Part shown: positions 15,294 to 23,008 of the stretch, in pieces | Layout of the letters: each line of letters opens with the position of its first letter | How positions within the stretch are numbered: position 1 is the first letter of the stretch | Assembly: GCA_964602115.1 (NCBI GenBank) | Contig: CAZRQN010000039.1 | Location: 1-23,008, forward strand | Direction: 5' to 3' | DNA from: JANOGU01 sp964602115 | Lineage (GTDB): Bacteria > Pseudomonadota > Alphaproteobacteria > Rhodobacterales > Rhodobacteraceae | Length of the DNA: 23,008 nt | Made by a program: the position numbers and the translations under genes | The notes under the pieces: model-generated | Databases searched by the model: none | What the model saw: the letters and a program-made list of their open reading frames with translations, nothing else | Told to the model about the DNA's origin: nothing

Positions 15294-17756
15294 ATGTTTA
15301 CCGCCTTCCGCTGGCTGATCCGCATCTTTCTTGGCCTTTCGGCGCTGACACTTCTGGCGTTGGTGGTCCTTTACTACCTGCTGTCGCGCTCGATCCCCGA
15401 CTACAGCGAGACGGTCGAGGTCGCGGGCATCACCGCGCCGGTGGAGATCGTGCGCAGCAACTCCGATGTGCCGCATATCTTCGGCAAGACCGATGCCGAC
15501 GTCTATTTCGCTCTCGGCTATGTCCATGCCCAGGACCGGCTGTGGCAGATGACCATGCTGCGGCGGACGGCGCAGGGGCGGCTGTCCGAGATCTTCGGGG
15601 AACGGACGCTGAAGATCGACGAGCTGCTGCGCCGGCTCGACCTCTATACGCTGGCCCTTTCCTCGGTCGATGCGCAGGACGAGGGAACCAGGACGGCGCT
15701 CGAAGCCTATGCCAAGGGCGTCAACGCCTGGATCGAGCAGGTCAACGATCGCGCGCTCGGCCGCGGGGCGCCGGAATTCTTCCTCTTCTCCAGCGAGATC
15801 GCCGCCTGGCAGCCGGCGGATTCGATCGCCATCATCAAGCTCATGGGCCTGCAGCTGTCCTCGCAACTGGAGGCGGAGGTGCTGAGGGCGCAGGTGTCGA
15901 TGGCGGTCTCGCCCGACCAGCTGCGCGACATCCTGCCGGACGACCCGGGCCAGGGCGTCACCGCCCTGCCGCCCTATGGCGAGCTGGTCCCGGGCGTGCG
16001 CCCGGGCCAGCCGCGCCTGCGGCTTGCCGACGATCCGCTCTCGCCGGTCCATGCCCTGCCCTTCGCCGGTGCCTCCAACGCCTGGGCGGCGATGCCGCAG
16101 CGCTCGGCGGCGCGGGGGACGCTTCTGGCCAACGATCCCCATCTCGGCTTCACCGCCCCGGCGATCTGGTATCTCGCCCGGCTGGAACTGTCCTCGGGCG
16201 GCGTGATCGGCGGGACGATTCCCGGCATGCCGGTGGTGCTGGTCGGGCGTTCGGAATCGCTCGGCTGGGGGCTGACCACCGCCTATGTCGATGATCAGGA
16301 CGTCGTGCTGGAGAAGCTGAACCCTGAAAACCCGGGCGAGTATGCCTCGGCCGGCGGCTGGAAACCCTTCACCGAGCGGCGTTCGATCATCACCGTCAAG
16401 GATGCCGCGCCGGTGACGGTGACGCTGCAATGGTCCGAGGCCGGGCCCGTCCTGCCCGGGGATGTCTATGAGCTGGGCAGCGTCACGCCCTCCGGCCATG
16501 TCGCGGCACTGTCCTGGACCCTGCTCGACGGCGCCGACACGTCGATGACTGCGGCGATCCGGTTGATGCGCGCCTCTTCGGTGAGCGAGGCGATTGCGGC
16601 GGGGGAACTGTTCCAGGCCCCGGCCCAGAACCTGATGCTGGCCGACCGCAACGGCATCGCGATGCAGGTCATCGGCCGCATCCCGCAGCGTGACGCCCGC
16701 CACGACACCCAGGGGCGGATGCCCGCTTTGGGCGAACATGCGCAGAACCGCTGGCTGGGCTACTTCCCCTATGCAGAGAACCTGCGGGTGGTGAACCCGG
16801 AAAGCGGGCTTCTGGGCAATACCAACAACAAGACCGTGGACGCGCCCTTTCCCCACCATGTCAGCTTTCTCTGGGGCGACACCCATCGAATCCTGCGCTG
16901 GCTGACGCTGATGGGCACGCGGGAGGTCCATACCAGGGAAAGCTTCATCGAAGCCCAGCTCGACACGGTCAGTCCCACGGCGCGGTCGCTCCTGCCGCTG
17001 ATCGGGGCGGAGCTGTGGTTTACCGGCCCTCCGGCCCCGGACGGCACGCCCGAACGGCAGCGCCAACAGGCACTGGACATGCTCGCTGCCTGGAACGGCG
17101 AGATGAACGAGCATCTGCCCGAACCGCTGATCGCCGAGGCCTGGATGCGCAAGCTGCAGGCGCGGCTGATCCGCGATGAACTGGGGCCCCTGGCCGACAA
17201 GTTCACCCATATCGACCCGGTCTTCATCGAGCGGGTCTTCCGCGACACCGAGGGCGCCGGCAAATGGTGCGATGTGGTCCAGTCGGCCGAGGTGGAGACC
17301 TGTGCCGAAATCTCCCGGCTGGCGCTGGACGAGGCGCTCCTGTGGCTGGACGAGACCTATGGGCCGGGGATGGAAAGCTGGCGCTGGGGCGATGCCCATC
17401 AGGCCACCCATGACCACCCGGTGCTCGGCAACACGCCGATCCTGCGGCTTCTGGTCAATATCCGTCAGTCCACCTCCGGCGGCGACACGACGCTGATGCG
17501 GGGGCGGACGCTGGGCGAGGATCCGGAGCCGTTCCTGAACGTCCATGGCGCGGGATATCGGGGGGTCTATGACTTCGCCGACCCGGATTCGAGCGTCTTC
17601 ATCATTTCCACCGGCCAGTCCGGCCATCCTTTGAGCCGGCACTACGACGACCTCGGCGTGCTGTGGCGGCGCGGGGAATATATCCCGATGAGTCTCGACC
17701 CCGAACTGCCCCGGGCGGCGGCGGTGGGGGTGACGACGCTTCTGCCGGCCCCATAG
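15294..17756 (+). CDS. Penicillin acylase family protein (Ntn hydrolase)
   Basis: An 820-residue precursor from the ATG at 15294; a TTG two codons upstream is the alternative. Residues about 7-30 form one hydrophobic helix without a clear cleavage site, so the enzyme is probably anchored to the inner membrane and faces the periplasm. An alpha-chain region (FGKTDADVYFALGYVHAQDR) is followed by the nucleophile Ser261 in FAGASNAWA, which becomes the N-terminus of the beta chain after self-cleavage. TLLANDPHLGF, LVGRSESLGWGLT and GNTNNK carry further conserved residues. The family cleaves amides, including beta-lactam side chains and acyl-homoserine lactones; which one applies cannot be read from sequence. 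Confidence 0.93.
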   Translation: MFTAFRWLIRIFLGLSALTLLALVVLYYLLSRSIPDYSETVEVAGITAPVEIVRSNSDVPHIFGKTDADVYFALGYVHAQDRLWQMTMLRRTAQGRLSEIFGERTLKIDELLRRLDLYTLALSSVDAQDEGTRTALEAYAKGVNAWIEQVNDRALGRGAPEFFLFSSEIAAWQPADSIAIIKLMGLQLSSQLEAEVLRAQVSMAVSPDQLRDILPDDPGQGVTALPPYGELVPGVRPGQPRLRLADDPLSPVHALPFAGASNAWAAMPQRSAARGTLLANDPHLGFTAPAIWYLARLELSSGGVIGGTIPGMPVVLVGRSESLGWGLTTAYVDDQDVVLEKLNPENPGEYASAGGWKPFTERRSIITVKDAAPVTVTLQWSEAGPVLPGDVYELGSVTPSGHVAALSWTLLDGADTSMTAAIRLMRASSVSEAIAAGELFQAPAQNLMLADRNGIAMQVIGRIPQRDARHDTQGRMPALGEHAQNRWLGYFPYAENLRVVNPESGLLGNTNNKTVDAPFPHHVSFLWGDTHRILRWLTLMGTREVHTRESFIEAQLDTVSPTARSLLPLIGAELWFTGPPAPDGTPERQRQQALDMLAAWNGEMNEHLPEPLIAEAWMRKLQARLIRDELGPLADKFTHIDPVFIERVFRDTEGAGKWCDVVQSAEVETCAEISRLALDEALLWLDETYGPGMESWRWGDAHQATHDHPVLGNTPILRLLVNIRQSTSGGDTTLMRGRTLGEDPEPFLNVHGAGYRGVYDFADPDSSVFIISTGQSGHPLSRHYDDLGVLWRRGEYIPMSLDPELPRAAAVGVTTLLPAP

Positions 17757-17784
17757 GGCGCGCGGCAGGCGTCACAAGGTGGGA

Positions 17785-17835
17785 CGCTTCATTTTACCGT
17801 TATATAACAACGTATTGCCATGATTCGTCAAGGAT
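17785..17835 (-). promoter_or_regulatory. AT-rich island with palindrome and promoter-like boxes
   Basis: In a region that is otherwise very GC-rich, this stretch holds the perfect palindrome GTTATATAAC (17799-17808). On the minus strand TTGACG (near 17829) is followed 17-19 bases later by GTTATA/TATATA, which would form a good housekeeping promoter firing leftward, antisense to the end of the acylase gene. The palindrome also loosely resembles half-sites of Fur-family (Zur) operators. The 319-base gap 17757-18075 between the convergent acylase and hflX genes holds nothing else I can support. Confidence 0.3.
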
Positions 17836-18075
17836 TAGGTAGCGAATGGGCCATTCCTGACCTGGCGTGCGCCGCCGCCTTTTTCGCCGGCTCTTTCCTG
17901 CCTGGGCGCCGGCAGGCCCATGTCTTCGGCGATGCCTTCCAGCCTGCCCTGGCCGAGAGGAGGGCGTGAGGCGGTGGCGTCCGCGTCCCGCCCCTGACGG
18001 GTGTTCGATGATGGCCCTTCGATGCAGGTGGGGCCGCGCGGCGGGGCGGGGATGCAGCTCCGAGCGATCCCCCGG

Positions 18076-19407
18076 TCAGAGCTCGCGGAACTGCTTTTCC
18101 TGCCTCGGGGTCCAGTGAACGGTGAGGCGGAAGCCCTCCTCACCCTCCACTTCCGCCCGCACCACGCCCTGGTCGTGCAGCCAGGCGCGCTTGCGCCCTT
18201 CGGCAAAGGCCAGATCCAGCACCCGTTCCGTCCGCTCCTCGTCCAGCGCCTCTGTCATGGCGTCCAGAAGGCTTGCCACGCCGGCGCCGGTGAGGGCGGA
18301 GGCCGCAAGCACGCGGGGCTTGCGCGCGGCCTCGGCGACCAGCGCCTCCTGCGTCTCCGACGGAAGCAGGTCGATCTTGTTCCAGACCTCGATCAGCGGG
18401 GTTTCGGCCGCGACGCCGAGGCTTTCGAGGATGGTCTCGACATCGGCCGCCTGCTCGGCGGTCTCGGGATGGCTGATGTCGCGGACATGGAGGACGAGAT
18501 CGGCCTCCAGCACCTCCTCCAGCGTGGCGCGGAAAGCGGCGACAAGCTCGGTCGGCAGGTCGGAGATGAAGCCCACGGTATCGGAGAGGATGATCTTGCG
18601 CCCCGAAGGCAGCGTCACGCCGCGCATCGTCGGGTCGAGCGTGGCGAAAAGCATGTCCCTGGCCAGAACCTCGGCCCCGGTCATGCGATTGAAAAGGGTG
18701 GATTTTCCGGCGTTTGTATAACCCACCAGCGCCACGATCGGGAAAGGCACCTTGCGGCGCGCGGCGCGATGCAGCTCGCGGGTCTTCACCACCCGGTCGA
18801 GCTGGCGGCGCAGCTTGAGCACCTGTTCGTCGATCGCCCGGCGGTCGGCCTCGATCTGGGTCTCGCCGGGGCCGCCGACGAAGCCGAAGCCGCCGCGCTG
18901 GCGTTCGAGGTGCGTCCAGGCACGGACGAGCCTCGTGCGCTGGTAGCTGAGCGCCGCAAGCTCGACCTGCAGCACCCCCTCACGGGTGCGGGCGCGGTCG
19001 GCGAAGATCTCGAGGATCAGCCCGGTGCGGTCGAGAAGCTTGCAGCCCCATTCCTTTTCCAGGTTGCGCTGCTGCACCGGCCCGACCGGCCCGTCCACCA
19101 GCACCAGATCGACCGCACCGGCGAAGCGCGCCTTCAACTCCGCGACCTTTCCCGAGCCGAAGAGCGTGCCGGGAGAGATCTTGGGCAGGCGGACCACCTC
19201 GGCGCCGGTCACCGTCAGCCCCGGAAGGGCAGCGGCCAGCGCCACGGCCTCGGCCAGCCCGTGTTCGGGCAGGCGGCGGCGGCGGGCGCCGCGCAGGTCG
19301 GGATGCAGGACGAAGGCGCGCGTCAGCCGCGCCGCCGTCTCATGCGAGCGCGCCGCCTTCGCCTCGGCGAAGAAATCCTCGTCTTCGTCCTCGTCGGCGG
19401 AAATCAG
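18076..19407 (-). CDS. hflX: Ribosome-associated GTPase HflX
   Basis: A GTPase that rescues stalled or stressed ribosomes by splitting subunits. Motifs are the HflX-specific GGPGETQIEADRR, G1 GYTNAGKST, G3 DTVGFISDLP and G4 NKID. The first ordinary start is GTG at 19245 (389 residues), but the 54 codons before it are open and include TRAFVLHPDL, which belongs to the conserved HflX N-terminus. No ATG, GTG or TTG lies in those codons. The likely start is CTG at 19407 or ATT at 19404, overlapping the hfq stop, with a GAGG ribosome-binding site (19418-19415) 7 or 10 bases away. This gives 443 or 442 residues, normal for the family. It is the last gene of the cluster. Confidence 0.93.
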   Translation of the reverse strand: MISADEDEDEDFFAEAKAARSHETAARLTRAFVLHPDLRGARRRRLPEHGLAEAVALAAALPGLTVTGAEVVRLPKISPGTLFGSGKVAELKARFAGAVDLVLVDGPVGPVQQRNLEKEWGCKLLDRTGLILEIFADRARTREGVLQVELAALSYQRTRLVRAWTHLERQRGGFGFVGGPGETQIEADRRAIDEQVLKLRRQLDRVVKTRELHRAARRKVPFPIVALVGYTNAGKSTLFNRMTGAEVLARDMLFATLDPTMRGVTLPSGRKIILSDTVGFISDLPTELVAAFRATLEEVLEADLVLHVRDISHPETAEQAADVETILESLGVAAETPLIEVWNKIDLLPSETQEALVAEAARKPRVLAASALTGAGVASLLDAMTEALDEERTERVLDLAFAEGRKRAWLHDQGVVRAEVEGEEGFRLTVHWTPRQEKQFREL

Positions 19408-19637
19408 TCTTCACCCTCGTAGAGGTTGATCGCGCCGCCGGGCATGATGGTGGAGATCGCGTGCTTGTAAACAAGCTGCGACTGCCCGTCACGGCGCAGG
19501 AGCACGCAGAAGTTGTCGAACCAGGTGATGACCCCCTGCAGCTTGACGCCGTTGATGAGGAAGATCGTCACCGCAACCTTGGATTTGCGGACGTGATTGA
19601 GGAATGCGTCCTGAAGACTCTGTTTGTCGCCAGCCAT
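19404..19637 (-). CDS. hfq: RNA chaperone Hfq
   Basis: A 77-residue Sm-like protein forming a hexameric ring that binds small RNAs and mRNAs. The Sm1 motif region (SKVAVTIFLINGVKLQGVIT) and the Sm2 YKHA at residues 57-60 are intact, as is the proximal-site Gln in SLQDAFLN. The C-terminal tail after the Sm core is only a few residues (NLYEGED), as is usual in alphaproteobacteria. The ribosome-binding site is an A-rich AAAAGG about 8 bases before the ATG. Its stop region contains the start signals of hflX. It is 143 bases downstream of trkH, enough for its own promoter. Confidence 0.97.
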   Translation of the reverse strand: MAGDKQSLQDAFLNHVRKSKVAVTIFLINGVKLQGVITWFDNFCVLLRRDGQSQLVYKHAISTIMPGGAINLYEGED

Positions 19638-19780
19638 CGGCGCCGCCTTTTTTTCTTGTCGTTACCATCCCCGTGGAGCACCTGACACAGGGACCGGCCT
19701 GAAGATGTCGGTGCCGTGCGAGTATGGACCGGGAAAAGCCGGACAATCCAGCGGAAAAGCGCTGCGGTGACGGGCCGATG

Positions 19781-21292
19781 TCAGCGGCGCCAGGCCGAGG
19801 GCGCGAAAAGCGCGAAAAGCGCCAGCACCTCGATCCGCCCGGCGATCATCGCCCCGGCGAGGATGGCCTTCACCACCGTTTCAAGTTCGCTGTAGCGGAT
19901 CGGCGCTTCCGCCGCCACCGAGGCGAGCGGGCCGGTGGTCGTCACCGCCGCCACCGCCAGGATCATGGCATTCTCGAAATCCGCCCCGGACAGCGACAGG
20001 GCGGCGATCACCGCCGCCAGGGTGACGGCGAAAAGCATGAAGAACACCCAGGCGGCATAGGCGCCCTCGCCCGCCAGCCGCCGCGCCACCGCTCCGCCGC
20101 CCGAGACGGAATTCGGGTGGACGATCCGGTGCAGCTCGTGCTCCCCATGGCGGAACAGCGCATAGAGGCGGAGAAGTTTCAGCCCTCCCGCCGCAGTGGC
20201 GATGCCGCCGCCGCACATCGCCAGGCCGACCAGGATCAGCCCCGGTGCCGGGATCCCGGACCACAGTCGCGCCGTATCCCAGGAGGCGCTCTCGAAGCCG
20301 GTGGTGGTCAGGAAGCTCAGCGCGGTGAACATTCCGCCCCAGAAGGCGCCGGCCAGCGTCGCCCCGCCGGTGTCATTGTCCAGAGCGATGGCCGCGATCC
20401 AGTGGCGCAGGAGAAGGACGACCGGAACCAGCAGCAGCAGGACCGCCGCGACCTTCACCTCGTGGTCGCGCCACAGGGCCAGGCCCCTGTCGGCATGGGC
20501 GGTGCCGGGAAGGCTGCGCCGGGTCAGGGCGGGCAGCAGGAAGAGGAAGATGAACACCTCCGCCAGCAGGCCCGACTCGGCGGCGCGCAGCGGCACGCCG
20601 GGCAGGATGCCGCTGGTCGAAAGGGTGGAGAGCGCGATGGTCATCGCCATCAGCCCTTCCTCGCCGGCAACGAGCAGCAGGAGCCAGAGCCCCACCGTCA
20701 GCAGCGTATAGGCCGGAAGGATGATCGCCGCATGCCGCGTCAGCCGCTCGCCCGGCTCCGCCCCGCGCGCGGTGCGGGAGATCCCGCCCCGGCCGGGAAC
20801 CCGACCGGTGGCCACTTCCATCCCGCCGAGATCGAGCGGCGCCAGGATGGCCGCCCCGGCAACCAGGATGAAGGCGCCGCCGAACCAGCCGACCAGCGCC
20901 CGCCACAGATGCAGCGACGGCGCCAGTGCGCCCGGCCCTTCGTAAAGCGTCGCCCCGGTGGTGGTGAAGCAGGACACCATCTCGAACCAGGCGTCGAAGA
21001 GCGGCGTTTCCGGCCGCGCCTGATGGAAAGGCAGCGCGAAGACCGCCGGCAGCAGGAAGAAGGCCCCCACCAGCGCCGCAAGCGCGCCGCGCGGCGTGGC
21101 GCGCGCCCGGCCATGGGCGGTGGCCACCGCCACCAGCGCCGCAAGGATGAGCACCATCAGCCCCGAATAGAAGAAGCCGCGCGCCACGGCATGGTGGTGA
21201 AGCACGCTGGCATGGGCGGCGGGCAGGAACATCGCGATCCCGGCACCAGCCATGAGGACGACGAGGAAGGGCGGCTGAGCGGCGCGTCTCAT
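19781..21292 (-). CDS. trkH: Potassium uptake protein TrkH
   Basis: A 503-residue membrane subunit of the Trk potassium transporter. The four pore-loop repeats with filter sequences are visible: SCFTTTGAT near residues 108-115, TLSTSGI, FLTTTGFES and AVTTTGPL near the end. These alternate with hydrophobic helices, consistent with the M1-P-M2 fourfold repeat. The product is slightly longer than E. coli TrkH. It starts 3 bases after the trkA stop, so the two are co-transcribed. Potassium passes through TrkH while TrkA gates it from the cytoplasm. Confidence 0.95.
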   Translation of the reverse strand: MRRAAQPPFLVVLMAGAGIAMFLPAAHASVLHHHAVARGFFYSGLMVLILAALVAVATAHGRARATPRGALAALVGAFFLLPAVFALPFHQARPETPLFDAWFEMVSCFTTTGATLYEGPGALAPSLHLWRALVGWFGGAFILVAGAAILAPLDLGGMEVATGRVPGRGGISRTARGAEPGERLTRHAAIILPAYTLLTVGLWLLLLVAGEEGLMAMTIALSTLSTSGILPGVPLRAAESGLLAEVFIFLFLLPALTRRSLPGTAHADRGLALWRDHEVKVAAVLLLLVPVVLLLRHWIAAIALDNDTGGATLAGAFWGGMFTALSFLTTTGFESASWDTARLWSGIPAPGLILVGLAMCGGGIATAAGGLKLLRLYALFRHGEHELHRIVHPNSVSGGGAVARRLAGEGAYAAWVFFMLFAVTLAAVIAALSLSGADFENAMILAVAAVTTTGPLASVAAEAPIRYSELETVVKAILAGAMIAGRIEVLALFALFAPSAWRR

Positions 21293-21295
21293 CGC

Positions 21296-22672
21296 TCAGA
21301 AGAAATCGACCGAGACCTGCAGGAGCCGCTCGACCTCCGGCACGTCGCTGGCCATGGCGAAAAGCGCGATCACATCGCCCTCCTCAACCCGCAGGTCGCC
21401 CACCGGCTTCATCACCTTGTCTCCCTTCATCACCGCGCCGACGAGCACGCCTTCGGGAAATTCGATGTCGCGGATCAGCCGGCCGGCAAGCGGCGAGGTG
21501 GAGAGCACCTGCGCCTCGATCACTTCGGCCTCGGCGTCGCCGATGGAATAGATCGCCCGCACCTTGCCGTGGCGGATGTGGCGCAGGATCGAGGAGACGG
21601 TGGTGGCGCGCGGATTGATATAGGCATCGATGTCCAGCGCCCCCATCAGCGGCACCAGGGTCGGATCGTTGACCAGGGCAATGGCCATCTCGCAGCCCGC
21701 CTGCTTGGCGCGCACGGCGGCCAGCAGGTTGGTCTTGTCGTCCTCGGTGATGGTCAGCACCGCATCGGCCCGGTCGATCCCGGCCTCGGTCAGGATGTCG
21801 ATGTCCATGCCGTCGCCATGCAGCACGATGGTGCGCTCCAGCGCATCGGCCGCCGCCTCGGCGCGCTGGCGGTTCTTCTCGATCACCTTGGCCCGCACCT
21901 TCTCGGTCCGCGCCTCCAGCGCCCGGGCAACGCCGAGCCCGACATTGCCGCCGCCGATGATCACGATGCGGCTCTGCTTCTTGGTCGCCTTGCCGAAGAT
22001 CTCCAGCGCCCGGGTCACGTCCTGGGTATGGGTGAAGACATAGATGCGGTCGCCGGCAAAGAGCTGGTCGCCCGGGTCGGGAGCGAAAAGCCGCTCGTCG
22101 CGCCGGATGCAGACGACGATGGCCCTGAGCGAGGCGAAGAGCTCGGACAACTGGCGCAGGGGCGTGTTCAGGACCGGGCATTCGGCATCGAGCAGGATGC
22201 CGAGAAGCTGCGCCCTGCCGCCCATGAAGCTTTCGGTGTCGAAGGTCGCCGGCGCGGCCAGGCGCAGAAGCACCGCCTCGGCCACCTCGATCTCGGGCGA
22301 GATCACCACATCGATGGGCAGGCGGCCTTCGGAGAAGATATCGGCATAGGCCGGGTCGAGGTAGTTGCTGGCGCGGATCCGGGCGATCTTGCGGGTGACG
22401 TTGAACAGCGCATGCGCCACCTCGCAGACGATCATGTTGACTTCGTCGGAATGGGTGGCGGCGATGATCATGTCGGCGTCGCGGGCCCCGGCGCGGGCGA
22501 GCGTGTCGGGATGGCTGGCATGGCCGGCCACGCCCTGGACGTCGAGCGCCTCGGTGGCGCGACGGACAAGATCAGGATTGATATCGACGACCGTGACATC
22601 GTTGCGCTCGCCGGCGAGATGGCGTGCGATCTGCCAGCCGACCTGGCCCGCGCCGCAGATGATGACTTTCAT
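21296..22672 (-). CDS. trkA: Trk potassium channel NAD-binding subunit TrkA
   Basis: A 458-residue cytoplasmic regulatory subunit with two RCK_N/RCK_C pairs. The first Rossmann motif is CGAGQVGWQIARHL at residues 5-18, with Asp31 (VVDIN) as the expected NAD-binding acid. The second is IIGGGNVGLGVARAL near the middle. Length and layout are normal. In Rhodobacterales trkA commonly follows the ntrBC-ntrYX nitrogen two-component genes; here the upstream sequence 22673-23008 instead holds a dispersed repeat and no gene that I can support, so ntrX may lie beyond the window. Confidence 0.96.
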   Translation of the reverse strand: MKVIICGAGQVGWQIARHLAGERNDVTVVDINPDLVRRATEALDVQGVAGHASHPDTLARAGARDADMIIAATHSDEVNMIVCEVAHALFNVTRKIARIRASNYLDPAYADIFSEGRLPIDVVISPEIEVAEAVLLRLAAPATFDTESFMGGRAQLLGILLDAECPVLNTPLRQLSELFASLRAIVVCIRRDERLFAPDPGDQLFAGDRIYVFTHTQDVTRALEIFGKATKKQSRIVIIGGGNVGLGVARALEARTEKVRAKVIEKNRQRAEAAADALERTIVLHGDGMDIDILTEAGIDRADAVLTITEDDKTNLLAAVRAKQAGCEMAIALVNDPTLVPLMGALDIDAYINPRATTVSSILRHIRHGKVRAIYSIGDAEAEVIEAQVLSTSPLAGRLIRDIEFPEGVLVGAVMKGDKVMKPVGDLRVEEGDVIALFAMASDVPEVERLLQVSVDFF

Positions 22673-22766
22673 CGCCTGGCCCCGCCCCCTGCCGTGCCTT
22701 ACTGGCAGATGCGATGCTGAGGGTCAATTCGGCCGGCCCGGTGATCGGCATGCGCCCCAGAGCCAG

Positions 22767-22960
22767 CCCCCTCCCGCGCGGCTTTGCCGCTTGGGGGAAG
22801 CAAGGGGGCGGCTTTCCGCCCCCTTGGACCCCCTCACTGCTCCTGCGGAGAGGACAGCGCCCGTCCCGTCTTGCGCCCTGGCGGGCGCGCCTTGTGTGGC
22901 GCTCGTGTCTGGTCGGTCCGGTCTCGTGGAGAGACCCGGGGCGCTGCCCCGGACCCCGGG
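22767..22960 (-). repeat. Structured dispersed repeat, right copy (inverted)
   Basis: The reverse complement of this segment aligns with positions 1-194. The strongest hairpin is conserved: CAAGGGGGCGG (22801-22811) and CCGCCCCCTTG (22816-22826). Its loop is CTTT here and CTTC when the left copy is read in the same direction. The arms CCCGGGGC/GCCCCGGG and GGTCTC/GAGACC are also intact. After 22960 the sequence continues GTATTTGTCCAAGGATGATG, a kind of tail I have seen after GC-rich intergenic elements in Rhodobacterales. 22961-23008 shows no gene. Confidence 0.85.
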
Positions 22961-23008
22961 GTATTTGTCCAAGGATGATGCAGGGGAAGGTCAGAAAGAG
23001 GCAGGCGC

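Noticed and set aside
17820..17969. A 49-codon plus-strand ORF beginning MIRQGLGSEW between the acylase and hflX genes.
   Set aside because: There is no ribosome-binding site before the ATG, no recognisable family, and the frame is short enough to arise by chance.

Overview
The window looks like part of a high-GC alphaproteobacterial chromosome, most likely Rhodobacterales (Paracoccaceae/Rhodobacteraceae type). The reasons are the strong GC bias in third positions, the trkA-trkH-hfq-hflX gene order, a SAM-II riboswitch sequence, a Tat-type UrtA and an UrtB with a large N-terminal domain. It is draft sequence: a run of 10 N at 11765-11774 joins two pieces that need not be neighbours.

Layout. 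1-194: left copy of a multi-hairpin dispersed repeat. 195-1214: LacI-family regulator. 1335-7487: a minus-strand urea ABC transporter operon, urtABCDE, with an intercistronic hairpin after urtA and a GC-rich repeat lodged between urtB and urtC. 7488-7915: divergent control region holding hairpins and a MerR-type promoter with a 19-bp spacer. 7916-10812: copper-export ATPase copA and its CueR-type regulator, overlapping by 4 bases. 10901-11638: an SDR oxidoreductase. 11711-11763: a SAM-II riboswitch that runs straight into the N gap and has lost its gene. 11775-11965: dispersed GC-rich repeats. 12000-13677: a broken DNA methyltransferase gene whose middle is replaced by a lower-GC pair of overlapping genes (a DUF488 protein and an uncharacterised 254-aa partner). 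13882-15209: a GNAT acetyltransferase and a beta-hydroxyacid dehydrogenase, overlapping by 4 bases. 15294-17756: a divergent membrane-anchored penicillin-acylase-family Ntn hydrolase. 18076-22672: trkA, trkH, hfq, hflX on the minus strand. 22767-22960: the second copy of the terminal repeat, inverted relative to the first.

How the genes work together. UrtA-E form a complete high-affinity urea importer, but no urease genes are in view. CopA and CueR form a self-contained copper-efflux unit, and the CueR-type promoter lies directly in front of copA. TrkA and TrkH form a potassium-uptake system next to the RNA chaperone Hfq and the ribosome-associated GTPase HflX, whose start overlaps the hfq stop codon and appears to use a non-standard start codon.

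The best candidates for something undescribed are the DUF488-plus-partner cassette inside the split methyltransferase gene, the orphaned SAM-II riboswitch at the gap, and the structured 194-bp repeat present in inverted copies about 22.6 kb apart.
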